A stretch of 37,818 nt of DNA from Candidatus Pacearchaeota archaeon CG10_big_fil_rev_8_21_14_0_10_34_76. Lineage in GTDB: Archaea > Nanobdellota > Nanobdellia > Pacearchaeales > GW2011-AR1. The position numbers and the translations under genes were made by a program. Shown piece after piece: positions 8,589 through 15,810 of the stretch (its first letter is position 1; every line of letters begins with the position of its first letter). The notes under the pieces are model-generated. The model was given only the letters and a program-made list of their open reading frames with translations, did not search any database and was not told the origin of the DNA. The stretch covers positions 24,084 to 61,901 of the forward strand of contig PFDB01000004.1 in NCBI GenBank assembly GCA_002763075.1. Direction: 5' to 3'.

Positions 8589-8714
8589 GGCCCCGTAGCT
8601 CAGCCTGGATAGAGCATCAGACTTCTATCGTGAAGCAAGGCTTCCCGGAACTTTCGGGAGGTATTCTCCGCGAAAGTAATCTGAGGGTCGCAGGTTCAAA
8701 TCCTGTCGGGGCCG
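8589..8714 (+). tRNA. tRNA-Arg(TCT) with intron
   Basis: The acceptor GGCCCCG (8589-8595) pairs with CGGGGCC (8707-8713), and G8714 is the discriminator. D stem GCTC/GAGC, anticodon stem TCAGA (8617-8621)/TCTGA (8680-8684) and T arm GCAGG-TTCAAAT-CCTGT are all present. The anticodon TCT is at 8624-8626. The mature tRNA is 75 nt once the 51-nt intron is removed. CCA is not encoded. TTTTAAATAC at about 8558-8568 is a TATA element 26 bases upstream. The 3' end abuts the stop codon of the convergent lipoprotein gene. Confidence 0.95.
8628..8678 (+). other. tRNA-Arg intron at canonical position 37/38
   Basis: The 51-nt intron begins after A37 and ends before A38. A bulge-helix-bulge can be drawn. 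The two 3-nt bulges are TAT (8626-8628) and TAA (8677-8679), each cut after its second base. The central helix CTTC (8622-8625) with AAAG (8673-8676) has one C-A mismatch. The outer helix is the anticodon stem and the inner helix starts CGTG/CGCG-type (8629-8632 with 8669-8672). This is a substrate for the EndA encoded at 15298-15810. Alternative internal pairing ACTTTCG/CGAAAGT with GGAG/CTCC (8650-8677) is also strong. Confidence 0.85.
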
Positions 8715-9146
8715 TTAAAATCTTTTTGAAGCAGAAAGTCCTATTGAATCTTCAGTTATTTCTGATTTCATAGTCCAGTCTTCAAACTGGAATTTTGTCC
8801 ATTCTTCTATTTTATTGCCTATATGTTTTCCTGTTTGAACCGGTTGATAAAGAATGTCTTCTGGTTGGAGATTTTTGAAGTAATTTTCATCTACGAATTT
8901 AAATAATGTTTTTCCAGGATTTGGTGTTGGAAACTCACTGCCTAGAATATCTGAAAAGAATCGTCTATTTAAGTCAACTTCATGCGAGTATGTTGGAAGA
9001 TAATTTTCTGGATGTACTTCTTTAGGAGCTTTTCCAGTTAGTCTTTGTTTCATTTCATAACTAGTCAACTTATGTTGAGGAATTGCTGGAGTTGTACAGC
9101 CAATCATGACTACCAGAGGAGAAAATAAAACAAATCGTTTTAACAT
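8715..9146 (-). CDS. Putative lipoprotein
   Basis: This 143-residue protein begins with a basic residue pair, a short hydrophobic segment and the lipobox-like MIGC (Cys17), then TTPAIP, so it is probably a lipid-anchored exported protein. The rest is soluble and rich in Lys, Glu and aromatic residues; I do not recognise its family. The stop codon directly follows the discriminator base of tRNA-Arg. A TATA-like TTCATAAAC (9169-9178, read on the minus strand) lies about 26 bases before the ATG. Function is unknown; an envelope role is inferred from the signal only. Confidence 0.75.
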   Translation of the reverse strand: MLKRFVLFSPLVVMIGCTTPAIPQHKLTSYEMKQRLTGKAPKEVHPENYLPTYSHEVDLNRRFFSDILGSEFPTPNPGKTLFKFVDENYFKNLQPEDILYQPVQTGKHIGNKIEEWTKFQFEDWTMKSEITEDSIGLSASKRF

Positions 9147-9226
9147 ATTGTTGTATAATTTAGGAAGTTTATGAATATTTGTGTCTGACTAAACGTTTAT
9201 AAGTTATTTCTTGTTTGATAAAAGAT

Positions 9227-9298
9227 GCGCGGGTAGCCAAGTGGTAAGGCAGAGGCCTGCAGAGCCTCCATGCGGGAGTTCGAATCTCTCTCCGCGCT
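9227..9298 (+). tRNA. tRNA-Cys(GCA)
   Basis: The acceptor GCGCGGG (9227-9233) pairs with TCCGCGC (9291-9297) through one G-T pair. The anticodon arm is GAGGC-CTGCAGA-GCCTC with anticodon GCA, and the T arm contains TTCGAAT. The discriminator T9298 (U73) is the classical Cys identity base. There is no intron and no encoded CCA. CGTTTATAAG at about 9194-9203 is the TATA element. Confidence 0.96.
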
Positions 9299-9307
9299 TA
9301 ATTTGAC

Positions 9308-9532
9308 ATGACCAGTGGGAGAAATGAGGGTGGATTTATAGAATATATTCAAATGCATTTACAAAAGGTATATATGAATCTAATTGTAGCAGGTTCAAGA
9401 GAAGAGATGGCTTCTGAATTTGTAGGGATGAGAAGGGAGCAGTTGTGTAGGGCGATGAGTAGGGGAAATCTTCGTGAGAATGCTGGAGAGGTATATGACT
9501 GTTTTATGGAAATGTATTCAAGTAGTGCCTAA
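9308..9532 (+). CDS. Small protein of unknown function downstream of tRNA-Cys
   Basis: A 74-residue frame begins 9 bases after tRNA-Cys. It is mainly helical, with Met, Glu and Arg throughout (REEMASEFVGMRREQLCRAM). I do not recognise the family. No TATA box fits ATG 9308 because that position lies inside the tRNA, so it may be read through from tRNA-Cys, or start at an in-frame ATG at 9353 or 9374, which have TATA-like sequence (ATTTATAGAATATATT, 9334-9349) nearby. Codon use resembles its neighbours and the frame fills the gap up to the GlyRS promoter, which supports a real gene. Confidence 0.5.
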   Translation: MTSGRNEGGFIEYIQMHLQKVYMNLIVAGSREEMASEFVGMRREQLCRAMSRGNLRENAGEVYDCFMEMYSSSA

Positions 9533-9564
9533 AGATTTATATAATTCTTTTGTGTAGTGGGTAT

Positions 9565-11334
9565 ATGGCATTTATAGTAAAGAAAAATATTTCTGGAAAG
9601 ACATATTATTATTTGAGAGAAAGTAAGAGGGTTGATGGAAAGGTGAAGGCAGTGACTTTGGGATATTTAGGCAAGACAAAGAAAGAAGCTGAGAAGAATG
9701 TTAACAGAGTTGAAAGGGAGTATAGGAAGAAGATAAAGGAAATGGATGAAAAACAGATAAAGGTTAAAAAGCCAGAATTCAAACAGAATGTCATGAACGA
9801 AAAAGAAAATATCAGAGATAATGGAGTTGAAAGCAAGGATTTTGCGAGTTTTGTTATAGAATCTGGATTGATTTGGGGACCTTCCCCTGAAATATATGGA
9901 GGAGTGGCTGGATTTTATACTTATGGCCCATTAGGAAAGTTGTTGAAAAACAAAGTTGAAGAAAGCGTTAGGAGGGTTTTTAACTCAAATGGTTTTAGAG
10001 AAATTGAAGGCCCAACTGTTTTGCCTGATGTTGTTTGGGAATCTTCAGGACATTTAGGAACATTCAGTGATAGGGTTATTAAGTGTGAAAAATGTGAGAG
10101 TGTTTTTAGAGCAGACAAATTAATTGAGGAAAAGCATGATATTTCTGCAGATGCTTTTTCAGATCAAAAAATACTTGATTTCATTTCTGATAAAGGAATT
10201 GTATGCCCTTCATGTTCTGGAAAGCTTGAAAACAAAATAGGGAGAGAGAGTTTAATGATGAAAACTAAAGTTGCAGGAAAAGATGCTAGTTTAAGGCCTG
10301 AAACTGCAACAGTGACTTATCTTCCTTTTTTGAGGACTTATAATTATTTTAGGAGGAAACTACCTTTCGGTGTTTATCAGATTGGAAAGGCGTATCGAAA
10401 TGAAATTTCTCCTAGGCAAAATGTTTTACGAGGAAGAGAATTTACACAAGCAGAAGGACAGATATTCGTGGACCCTGAAAAAAAGAATGATTGGGAAAAA
10501 TATGAAGAAATTAAAGATGAGTTTATGCCTTTTTGGACTTGGCAGGAACAAAAGGACGAGGTGAAAGAGGTTAAAGAAATTCCAATTGAAGAGGCTTTGA
10601 AGAAAGGTTTTGTTAAGAGTCAGGCATATGTCTGGTGTTTGTGGCTTGCATATATGCAATTTGTTAATTTTGGAATTCCTAGAGAGAAAATTAGATTAAG
10701 ACAACATTGGCCAGATGAAAAAGCGTTTTATGCAGATGATGCTTGGGATATAGAAGTTAATTTGAATAATTATGGTTGGACTGAGCTTGCGGGAGTGCAT
10801 GATAGGACAGATTATGATTTGAAGCAACATTCTAAAGGTTCTGGTGTGCAGTTGGAAGCTGTTCGTGAAGATGGGAAGAGGTTTTTTCCACATATTTTGG
10901 AAATTGCATTTGGTACAGATAGACCGACATATGCATTGATAGATTTGTTTTATGAAAAGAAGGATAGTGAAGAAGGGAAGACTGCGTTTAGAGTACCTTA
11001 TCATATGGCGCCCATTGATGTTTCGGTTTTTCCTTTGATGAAGAAACCCGAACTTGTGAACTTTGCAAAAGATGTTAAGAGTTTGTTGGAAATGGATTTT
11101 ATTGTCGATTATGATGTAAGTGGAAGTATAGGAAAACGATATCTTAGGAGTGCGAGTGCTGGAACTCCTTATGCTATCACTGTTGATTATGAGTCCTTAA
11201 CTGGGAAAGATGTTACAATTAGAGATAGAGATAGCGAAAAACAAGTTAGAGTTAAGATAAGTGAATTGAGGGATTTTCTGGAAAGATTGTTTGATGGTGA
11301 AGAGAGGATTGAGTCTGCTGGAAAAGGAGATTAG
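9565..11334 (+). CDS. glyS: Glycyl-tRNA synthetase with N-terminal extension
   Basis: This 589-residue class II synthetase charges tRNA-Gly. Class II motif 2 (YQIGKAYRNEISPRQ, Arg278) and motif 3 (FGTDRPTYA, Arg453) are clear. The Cys pairs CEKC (174-177) and CPSC (214-217) probably bind zinc, and a class IIa anticodon-binding domain begins near PYHMAPIDV. Residues 1 to about 85 are extra: KTYYYLRESKRVDGK, GYLGKT and a charged helix resemble the N-terminus of IS1634-like transposases. ATG 9565 is chosen over the upstream frame because TTTATATAA (9536-9544) is 25 bases away. The type is archaeal/eukaryotic alpha2, not bacterial alpha2beta2. Confidence 0.95.
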   Translation: MAFIVKKNISGKTYYYLRESKRVDGKVKAVTLGYLGKTKKEAEKNVNRVEREYRKKIKEMDEKQIKVKKPEFKQNVMNEKENIRDNGVESKDFASFVIESGLIWGPSPEIYGGVAGFYTYGPLGKLLKNKVEESVRRVFNSNGFREIEGPTVLPDVVWESSGHLGTFSDRVIKCEKCESVFRADKLIEEKHDISADAFSDQKILDFISDKGIVCPSCSGKLENKIGRESLMMKTKVAGKDASLRPETATVTYLPFLRTYNYFRRKLPFGVYQIGKAYRNEISPRQNVLRGREFTQAEGQIFVDPEKKNDWEKYEEIKDEFMPFWTWQEQKDEVKEVKEIPIEEALKKGFVKSQAYVWCLWLAYMQFVNFGIPREKIRLRQHWPDEKAFYADDAWDIEVNLNNYGWTELAGVHDRTDYDLKQHSKGSGVQLEAVREDGKRFFPHILEIAFGTDRPTYALIDLFYEKKDSEEGKTAFRVPYHMAPIDVSVFPLMKKPELVNFAKDVKSLLEMDFIVDYDVSGSIGKRYLRSASAGTPYAITVDYESLTGKDVTIRDRDSEKQVRVKISELRDFLERLFDGEERIESAGKGD

Positions 11335-11382
11335 GCTAAGTAATTTAGAAAACTTTTTAATGAATGAATTTTAGTTTTATTG

Positions 11383-11820
11383 ATGGCTAATGAAACTTTT
11401 GTTTTTAATGGAGCTCTTTATCTACTTTGCCAATGTCAGGGAGAATTGTTTGGAGCAATTCACTCAGTGAGTTGTGAATATGGGATAGATTATATTAATA
11501 CAACAATTAGATGGTTGGATAGAGGGATTGATCCAGAATTTTTAACTCCAGTTATAGGCATTCGTAAATATCAATTGCAGTTTTCTCAAAGAATTTCCCC
11601 TATCGCTGTTGTTGCCAGAGGATTAAGAGAGATTGCTGGTTTGGAAATGCTTAATTTCATGGAGTTTGATTTTCAGGCAGTAAACGAATGGATAGATAAT
11701 GCAGAAAAATGGGAGAAAAATCATATAATTATAACTCCCAAGGGTTTTAGAGAAAGTGGGAAGGCGGATGTTATAGATTTATTGAGTAACGCAAAAGAAG
11801 TTTCTCGGAGAGAAAGGTAG
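11383..11820 (+). CDS. Hypothetical protein, 145 residues
   Basis: I do not recognise this family. The protein is soluble and mixed, with Cys residues near the N-terminus (LLCQCQGE) and a Trp-containing helix (NEWIDNAEKWEKN). A TATA-like CTTTTTAATG (11353-11362) stands about 25 bases before ATG 11383. A TTG codon directly precedes that ATG and could be used, but the promoter spacing favours the ATG. It is monocistronic between GlyRS and a small membrane protein. No catalytic motif was seen. Confidence 0.7.
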   Translation: MANETFVFNGALYLLCQCQGELFGAIHSVSCEYGIDYINTTIRWLDRGIDPEFLTPVIGIRKYQLQFSQRISPIAVVARGLREIAGLEMLNFMEFDFQAVNEWIDNAEKWEKNHIIITPKGFRESGKADVIDLLSNAKEVSRRER

Positions 11821-11860
11821 TTAGGAAAAGAGTTATAAATTAAAGATTTCTTTTTATTGT

Positions 11861-12106
11861 ATGGGGATGTTTGAGATTTTGTTCTGGCCTTTTACTGTAG
11901 CATTTGTAGGTCTAGCTATTTTGATTTCCATTATCGTCTTAGCTTTTTGGATATGGATGATTGTGGATTGTGCTCAAAGAAAATTCAAGAACGATGTTGA
12001 AAAGATACTTTGGCTGGTGATAATAGTTCTCGGACAATGGATTGGAGCTTTAGTGTATTTGATAGTTGTCAAGTTGTATAATTCTAAGGGATTGATGAAA
12101 AAATGA
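11861..12106 (+). CDS. Small membrane protein, PLDc_N-like
   Basis: This 81-residue protein has two or three hydrophobic segments. The pattern WIWMIVDCAQRKF, then ILWLVIIVLG and GALVYLIVV, resembles the PLDc_N domain, a two-helix module at the start of cardiolipin synthases that also occurs alone in many small proteins. No phospholipase HKD motif follows, so no enzyme activity is implied. TTATAAAT (11833-11840) is a well-placed TATA box 25 bases upstream. Its role in the membrane is unknown. Confidence 0.75.
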   Translation: MGMFEILFWPFTVAFVGLAILISIIVLAFWIWMIVDCAQRKFKNDVEKILWLVIIVLGQWIGALVYLIVVKLYNSKGLMKK

Positions 12107-12150
12107 TGGGTTATGGGAATGTTTAAAATGGTTAATGAGCTTAAATTAAA

Positions 12151-12957
12151 ATGGGAGAGGTGATAGGAATTGTTTCTTTGAAGGGGGGTGTTGGAAAAAC
12201 CACTCTTTCTGCGGCACTTGCGTCTGAGCTTGCTGAGAAACATGACAAGAGAATATTGTTAGTTGATGCAAATTATTCTGCTCCAAATCTTGGGATACAT
12301 ATGGATATCATATCTCCTCAAGGAAGTGTGCAGGACGTGTTATCTGGAAAGAAACTATCTTCTGCAATTCATTCTAAATATGGGGTGGATGTCATTCCAG
12401 GGAATTTTCTTTTCAGGAAAGATTACAGTCCACTTAAGCTAAGAACAAAATTGGCTTATGCAAAAAAGAGTTATGATTTTATTATTCTTGATGCTTCTCC
12501 AAGTTTGAATGATGAAATACTTTCTGCGTTATTGGCTTCAGATAGAGCTTTTATTGTGACAACTCCTGATTATGCCTCCTTGAGTTGTGCTATGAAACTT
12601 GCTAAACTTGCAAGACAAAGAAATAGAAGTAGCAGTGGAATTATAGTCAATAGGGTTGTAGATAAAAAATTATCAGTTGGGCTTGAGGAAATACAAGAAT
12701 CTACTGGAATTCCAGTTATTGCAACAATAAAAGAGGAAAAGATTGTGCATGAGGGATTGTATCACAGAGTGCCAGCCAATCTTGTATGGAGAAGCTCTTC
12801 CTTTGGAAAGGAAATAAAAAAATTAGGGTATATACTATCTGGAAAGAAAGAACAGAGAGCGTTATGGAAGAAAGTAATGTTTTTGGACATGGATAAGGAA
12901 GAGGTTAATAGAGAGATGCTTAGGCAAGATTTTTATAAAAGTATGTTCAGGAGATGA
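12151..12957 (+). CDS. MinD/ParA-family ATPase
   Basis: This 268-residue P-loop ATPase has the deviant Walker A KGGVGKTT (residues 11-18), the switch region LLVDANYSAPNLG and a Walker B-like FIILDASPSL. The fold matches MinD-type ATPases, which position proteins or complexes in cells. The last 40 residues are charged and lack an obvious hydrophobic amphipathic membrane helix. GTTTAAAATG (12120-12129) may be its own TATA element. The gene ends two bases before the likely HIT-protein start, and AGGAG within its final codons serves as the Shine-Dalgarno of that gene. The partner it positions is not visible here. Confidence 0.88.
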   Translation: MGEVIGIVSLKGGVGKTTLSAALASELAEKHDKRILLVDANYSAPNLGIHMDIISPQGSVQDVLSGKKLSSAIHSKYGVDVIPGNFLFRKDYSPLKLRTKLAYAKKSYDFIILDASPSLNDEILSALLASDRAFIVTTPDYASLSCAMKLAKLARQRNRSSSGIIVNRVVDKKLSVGLEEIQESTGIPVIATIKEEKIVHEGLYHRVPANLVWRSSSFGKEIKKLGYILSGKKEQRALWKKVMFLDMDKEEVNREMLRQDFYKSMFRR

Positions 12958-12959
12958 GT

Positions 12960-13316
12960 ATGGAAAAAAATAAAGATTGTATTTTTTGTAAAATTGTAAG
13001 AGGAGAGGTTGATTCTGATAAAGTTGGAGAGAGTGACAATTTCTTTGCATTTCTAGATGCTCATCCTAGGGCGGAAGGACACGTATTAATTGTGCCTAAG
13101 AAACACTATGTGACATTATTGGATATTCCAGAGAAACTTGGAAATGAGATGCTAGAATTCACAAAGAAAATGGCTTCTGAAATATTAGATAAAAAATTAG
13201 GAGATGGATTTAATATTGTTATGAATAATCTTGATGTTGCTGACCAGGTTGTGATGCATGCACATTTGCATATTATACCAAGAAAAGAAGGTGATAGATT
13301 GAGGATGATTTCTTAA
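12960..13316 (+). CDS. HIT-family nucleotide hydrolase/transferase
   Basis: This 118-residue histidine-triad protein has the catalytic HAHLH (His100, 102, 104) followed by IIPR, the N-terminal CIFCKI (Cys7, Cys10) and a conserved FLDAHPRAEGHVLIVPK. Such enzymes cleave nucleotide phosphoramidates or dinucleoside polyphosphates, including aminoacyl-AMP-like adducts. ATG 12960 is preferred because AGGAG (12949-12953) is 6 bases upstream; ATG 12954 abuts that sequence. It is co-transcribed with the MinD-like gene. The exact substrate cannot be read from sequence. Confidence 0.92.
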   Translation: MEKNKDCIFCKIVRGEVDSDKVGESDNFFAFLDAHPRAEGHVLIVPKKHYVTLLDIPEKLGNEMLEFTKKMASEILDKKLGDGFNIVMNNLDVADQVVMHAHLHIIPRKEGDRLRMIS

Positions 13317-13348
13317 TGTAAGCTCTTCCGATTTATGAGGTAAGATTA

Positions 13349-13420
13349 TGGCTGCGGGGAGAATTGAACTCCCGGCCTCCTGCTCATGAGACAGGCGTTC
13401 CACCACTGAACTACGCAGCC
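13349..13420 (-). tRNA. tRNA with CAT anticodon (probably elongator tRNA-Met)
   Basis: Read on the minus strand, acceptor GGCTGCG pairs with CGCAGCC, with A73. D stem is GTTC/GAAC, anticodon arm CCTGT-CTCATGA-GCAGG with anticodon CAT, and T arm CGGGAGTTCAATTCTCCC-like. The length is 72 nt without CCA or intron. It lacks archaeal initiator features such as an A1-U72 pair, so it is an elongator Met or an Ile2 tRNA whose C34 is modified; sequence alone leaves this open. The TATA element GTTTTTAAAA (13441-13450) lies 26 bases upstream. Confidence 0.92.
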
Positions 13421-13490
13421 GGAATTAGGAAATGAAAAGCGTTTTTAAAAGTTGGGTTAGATTAATATATCTGAAATTCTTGTGATTAAT

Positions 13491-13712
13491 ATGGTGGGTG
13501 AAGTTATTAGCGTTCCGGCAGAGTTAATTTTTGAGCTTGGAAATTTAGGAAAGTGGATTCAGGCAGTTGGCTTGGTTGTTATAATCTGGATTATTTTTCA
13601 AGCAGTGACACTTTATTTTAATAGGAAGAGAAGAAAACTTATGGAGAAACTTGATAGGGATTTGGAAAGAGTTGAGAAAAAGTTAGATAAAATCCTTAAG
13701 AAGAAAATTTAA
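13491..13712 (+). CDS. Small membrane protein with coiled-coil tail
   Basis: This 73-residue protein has one hydrophobic segment (about residues 24-43, AVGLVVIIWIIFQAV) followed by a strongly basic-acidic heptad region (KLMEKLDRDLERVEKKLDKILKK) likely to be a coiled coil. ATG 13491 is preferred to an in-frame GTG at 13482 because ATTAATATAT (13461-13470) is 25 bases upstream. I do not recognise a family. It may be a small membrane-tethered oligomer; nothing shows a specific function. Confidence 0.72.
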   Translation: MVGEVISVPAELIFELGNLGKWIQAVGLVVIIWIIFQAVTLYFNRKRRKLMEKLDRDLERVEKKLDKILKKKI

Positions 13713-13745
13713 TTTTTTTTGTTACTTTTAGTTCTATTGGACTTT

Positions 13746-13772
13746 ACTTTCTCATTTTTTAGAAAGTTTTTT
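13746..13772 (+). terminator. Hairpin plus T-run between convergent genes
   Basis: ACTTTCT (13746-13752) and AGAAAGT (13761-13767) form a 7-bp stem with an 8-base loop, followed by six T (13767-13772). It lies 3' of the coiled-coil membrane gene; a second T-run (13715-13722) directly follows that stop codon. Archaeal termination is mostly T-tract driven, so the T-runs may matter more than the stem. Confidence 0.45.
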
Positions 13773-13968
13773 ATTGATTTTGGCTAGTAGATTTTACCTT
13801 GGATAACCTTGATAGGTAACCTGCTATTTTATTTCTCATCTTCTTGCTCGGCATTGTGTCTGCGAGCATTTTTTTGTTATGCTCGAAGTCTGGCGTAAAA
13901 CTATCGCCTTTATGCTTTACTAGTTGATGTGCTGTTCTCTTCACTAGTGTGGATTTTATTCTTCCCAT
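13771..13968 (-). CDS. rps17e: 30S ribosomal protein S17e
   Basis: This 65-residue protein begins MGRIKSTLVKRTA and contains FTPDFEHNKKML and RNKIAGYLSRL, the hallmarks of eukaryote/archaeal S17e, a small-subunit protein absent from bacteria. The length and the start match the family. ATTTAAAAAC (about 13991-14000, minus strand) is a TATA box 26-27 bases before the ATG. The gene is monocistronic. The identification is secure. Confidence 0.95.
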   Translation of the reverse strand: MGRIKSTLVKRTAHQLVKHKGDSFTPDFEHNKKMLADTMPSKKMRNKIAGYLSRLSKVKSTSQNQ

Positions 13969-14002
13969 AGATAGGCTTGATAAAATCAGTTTTTAAATGT
14001 TT

Positions 14003-14233
14003 TTATGAATCTAGATAGACTATTGGAATCTCGTACTTAGAAGCTAACCCTATTTCTCCTAAATATTCACGGATTATCTGCCACATTGGAGGCTCCATTC
14101 TTTTAGTTCTTAATTTTCTATTTATTTCACTTGCTTGGGCTAGTTCAATAATGTCGTTTATTCTATCTTCAGGGACTCCTCTTGCTAGGCGTTCTAATCG
14201 CCTTTCGGATGTTGGATGTCTGTAGTCTGTCAT
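14003..14233 (-). CDS. Hypothetical protein, 76 residues, coupled to winged-helix gene
   Basis: The product starts MTDYRHPTSERRLERLARG and ends with a hydrophobic KYEIPIVYLDS. I do not recognise it. The frame is open 12 codons further upstream, but ATG 14233 overlaps the stop of the preceding gene as ATGA, the usual coupling arrangement, and is preferred. Being translated directly after the winged-helix protein suggests a shared task. The sequence looks mainly helical with a short C-terminal strand. No metal or nucleotide motif was seen. Confidence 0.65.
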   Translation of the reverse strand: MTDYRHPTSERRLERLARGVPEDRINDIIELAQASEINRKLRTKRMEPPMWQIIREYLGEIGLASKYEIPIVYLDS

Positions 14234-15249
14234 AATTTTAGTTTTTCGAATTTTATGAGGTTTTTCCATTCTTTCAGGTATTCCTTTGCGTTTTTGTCTA
14301 GTTCACCTGGAGCAACAAATAGTGCTGGCATCTTCTCTGATTGAGCTTTTTGAACAGCAATTGCTAGATCTTGCTCATTGACTTTCTTTTTTTCTTTTGC
14401 TATAAGGAGATATTCTTGTTTTCCGAAAAGAGTGTCAATTCGTATTTTAGATGTGAACTCTTTTTTCTTGTTTATTATCTCTTCAATAAATTCTATATCT
14501 TTTGCAGTCATATATTCTTTTATTTGAGAGGGAAATTCAAATTCTTTTTTTGGTTTTTGGGGTTTTTTGGAAATGAAGTTTTCTGTACTATTTTGTAAAG
14601 TTGGCGTTTCTTCTTTGGACTTTTCTTGTGGGATTTTTTGAGGAGGCTCTTTTTGTGTTTCTTTTATCTGAGTAGATACCAGGAAGGGATTTGGAATAGT
14701 GGCAGGCATAGGAGATTCTAGTTGAGAAGGAATTTCTTTTTTAATCTCTTGTTTAGTTTCAGGAATCTCTTGTTTTTTTTGATTATTGGGAGTTAGTTCA
14801 TGCTGAAGTTTTTGCCTAGCTATCTCATCAGATATTGTGAAATATTTCCAGAAGAGTTTAGTTTCATCTCCAAATTTTACATTTAGGGGAATTGCAAAAT
14901 CTTTTATTGAACGAAGAGCTACCCTTATTGCGGGTTCTTGAGATTCATCAGATAATACACCACTATCCTTTAGAATGTTAAATGCTTGTCTTTCTCTATG
15001 GTTGAGGAATTCTGAAAAATTTTCTAATTCTTTTTCTTGACCAGGGATAAGATATATTGGAGAGCTGCCAACTTTCATATTACTTAACTTGAGTCTTCTC
15101 TCTGAAAGTAGTTCAGAAAGCAAGGCAGAAACGAATAAAGGAGGAATACCTACCTCTCTAGAAATTCTTGCAGGGAAACTTGGGCCCTTTAACTTTACAG
15201 TTGAGACTATCCTCTCCTTATCAGCGTGAAGTTTTTGTAAATCAGGCAT
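14230..15249 (-). CDS. Winged-helix protein with a possible degenerate nuclease-like domain
   Basis: This 339-residue protein has an N-terminal winged-helix-like region (GPSFPARISREVGIPPLFV, then SALLSELLSERRLKLSN), a second region about 80-145, a Pro/Gln/Lys-rich linker (about 160-230) and a C-terminal domain. In that domain RIDTLFG, LLIAKEKKKV, DLAIAVQKA and ALFVAPGEL follow the order of Mrr-like PD-(D/E)XK folds, but the usual acidic or Gln residue before xK is hydrophobic, so an active nuclease is unlikely. CTTTATAATAAC (15269-15280) is its TATA box. It leads a two-gene operon. A DNA-binding role is inferred from the winged helix. Confidence 0.65.
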   Translation of the reverse strand: MPDLQKLHADKERIVSTVKLKGPSFPARISREVGIPPLFVSALLSELLSERRLKLSNMKVGSSPIYLIPGQEKELENFSEFLNHRERQAFNILKDSGVLSDESQEPAIRVALRSIKDFAIPLNVKFGDETKLFWKYFTISDEIARQKLQHELTPNNQKKQEIPETKQEIKKEIPSQLESPMPATIPNPFLVSTQIKETQKEPPQKIPQEKSKEETPTLQNSTENFISKKPQKPKKEFEFPSQIKEYMTAKDIEFIEEIINKKKEFTSKIRIDTLFGKQEYLLIAKEKKKVNEQDLAIAVQKAQSEKMPALFVAPGELDKNAKEYLKEWKNLIKFEKLKL

Positions 15250-15297
15250 AAGATGAATAAAACCAAGGTTATTATAAAGATTACTGAGGTGAATCTA

Positions 15298-15810
15298 TCA
15301 GGGTTTGAGCCATGCAACTTCATAGAATGTGACTGAATCTTCATCATCAACTATCCCTAGGAGGAGTTTCTTCTTTGTCGAATGAGCTACACGGTTTTTT
15401 GCTGAGAAGTCCTGCCATGAATTTGCTTCTGATTCTCTTACACAGAAAAGTATCCATAATGCATGATCTTGACCTGGCTTGAACCCTTTTTTATAGACTC
15501 TGAAATCTGCCCCGAATTTAAGCGCAGTTTTTAAGATGTAACCTCGTTTTCTTAAACTTGAAAAGACAGAGTATTTTACCTCTATTCTTTTGTCTATGCG
15601 TTTTGCTTTTTTTAGAAAATCATCAAATGAGATTTCATTTTTCCCTGAAAATACTTTTAGCCTGTTTGTCTCTACAAGGAATAGGGCTTCTGGGAGCGAG
15701 TATTCAATCTTATTTTGTCTTTTTTCACCAAAACGAGAGCGTTCATAAAGAGAAAAAGCTTCTTGGGAGTTAGAAGATATTTTTGTTGGGGAAAATTGTG
15801 CCTGAATCAT
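15298..15810 (-). CDS. endA: tRNA-splicing endonuclease EndA
   Basis: This 170-residue enzyme cuts bulge-helix-bulge RNA at intron boundaries. The catalytic triad is visible: Tyr106 in ADFRVYKKG, His116 in GQDHALW and Lys147 in AHSTKKKLLL, with spacings of 10 and 31 as in the Methanocaldococcus enzyme. SLRKRGYILKTALKFG is the conserved lead-in. The length fits the short homotetramer-type (or catalytic-subunit) enzyme. It overlaps the upstream NIF3/PII-like gene by 4 bases and is probably translated from its mRNA. The intron-containing tRNA-Arg at 8589-8714 is one likely substrate. Confidence 0.95.
   Translation of the reverse strand: MIQAQFSPTKISSNSQEAFSLYERSRFGEKRQNKIEYSLPEALFLVETNRLKVFSGKNEISFDDFLKKAKRIDKRIEVKYSVFSSLRKRGYILKTALKFGADFRVYKKGFKPGQDHALWILFCVRESEANSWQDFSAKNRVAHSTKKKLLLGIVDDEDSVTFYEVAWLKP

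Noticed and set aside
8628-8678. Box C/D guide RNA hidden in the tRNA-Arg intron
   Set aside because: CGTGAAG is a poor C box and the only CTGA lies in the 3' exon, so there is no proper C/D pair.
9565-9819. Remnant transposon or insertion sequence at the glyS start
   Set aside because: There are no terminal inverted repeats or catalytic transposase residues; only a domain fused in frame to GlyRS is present.
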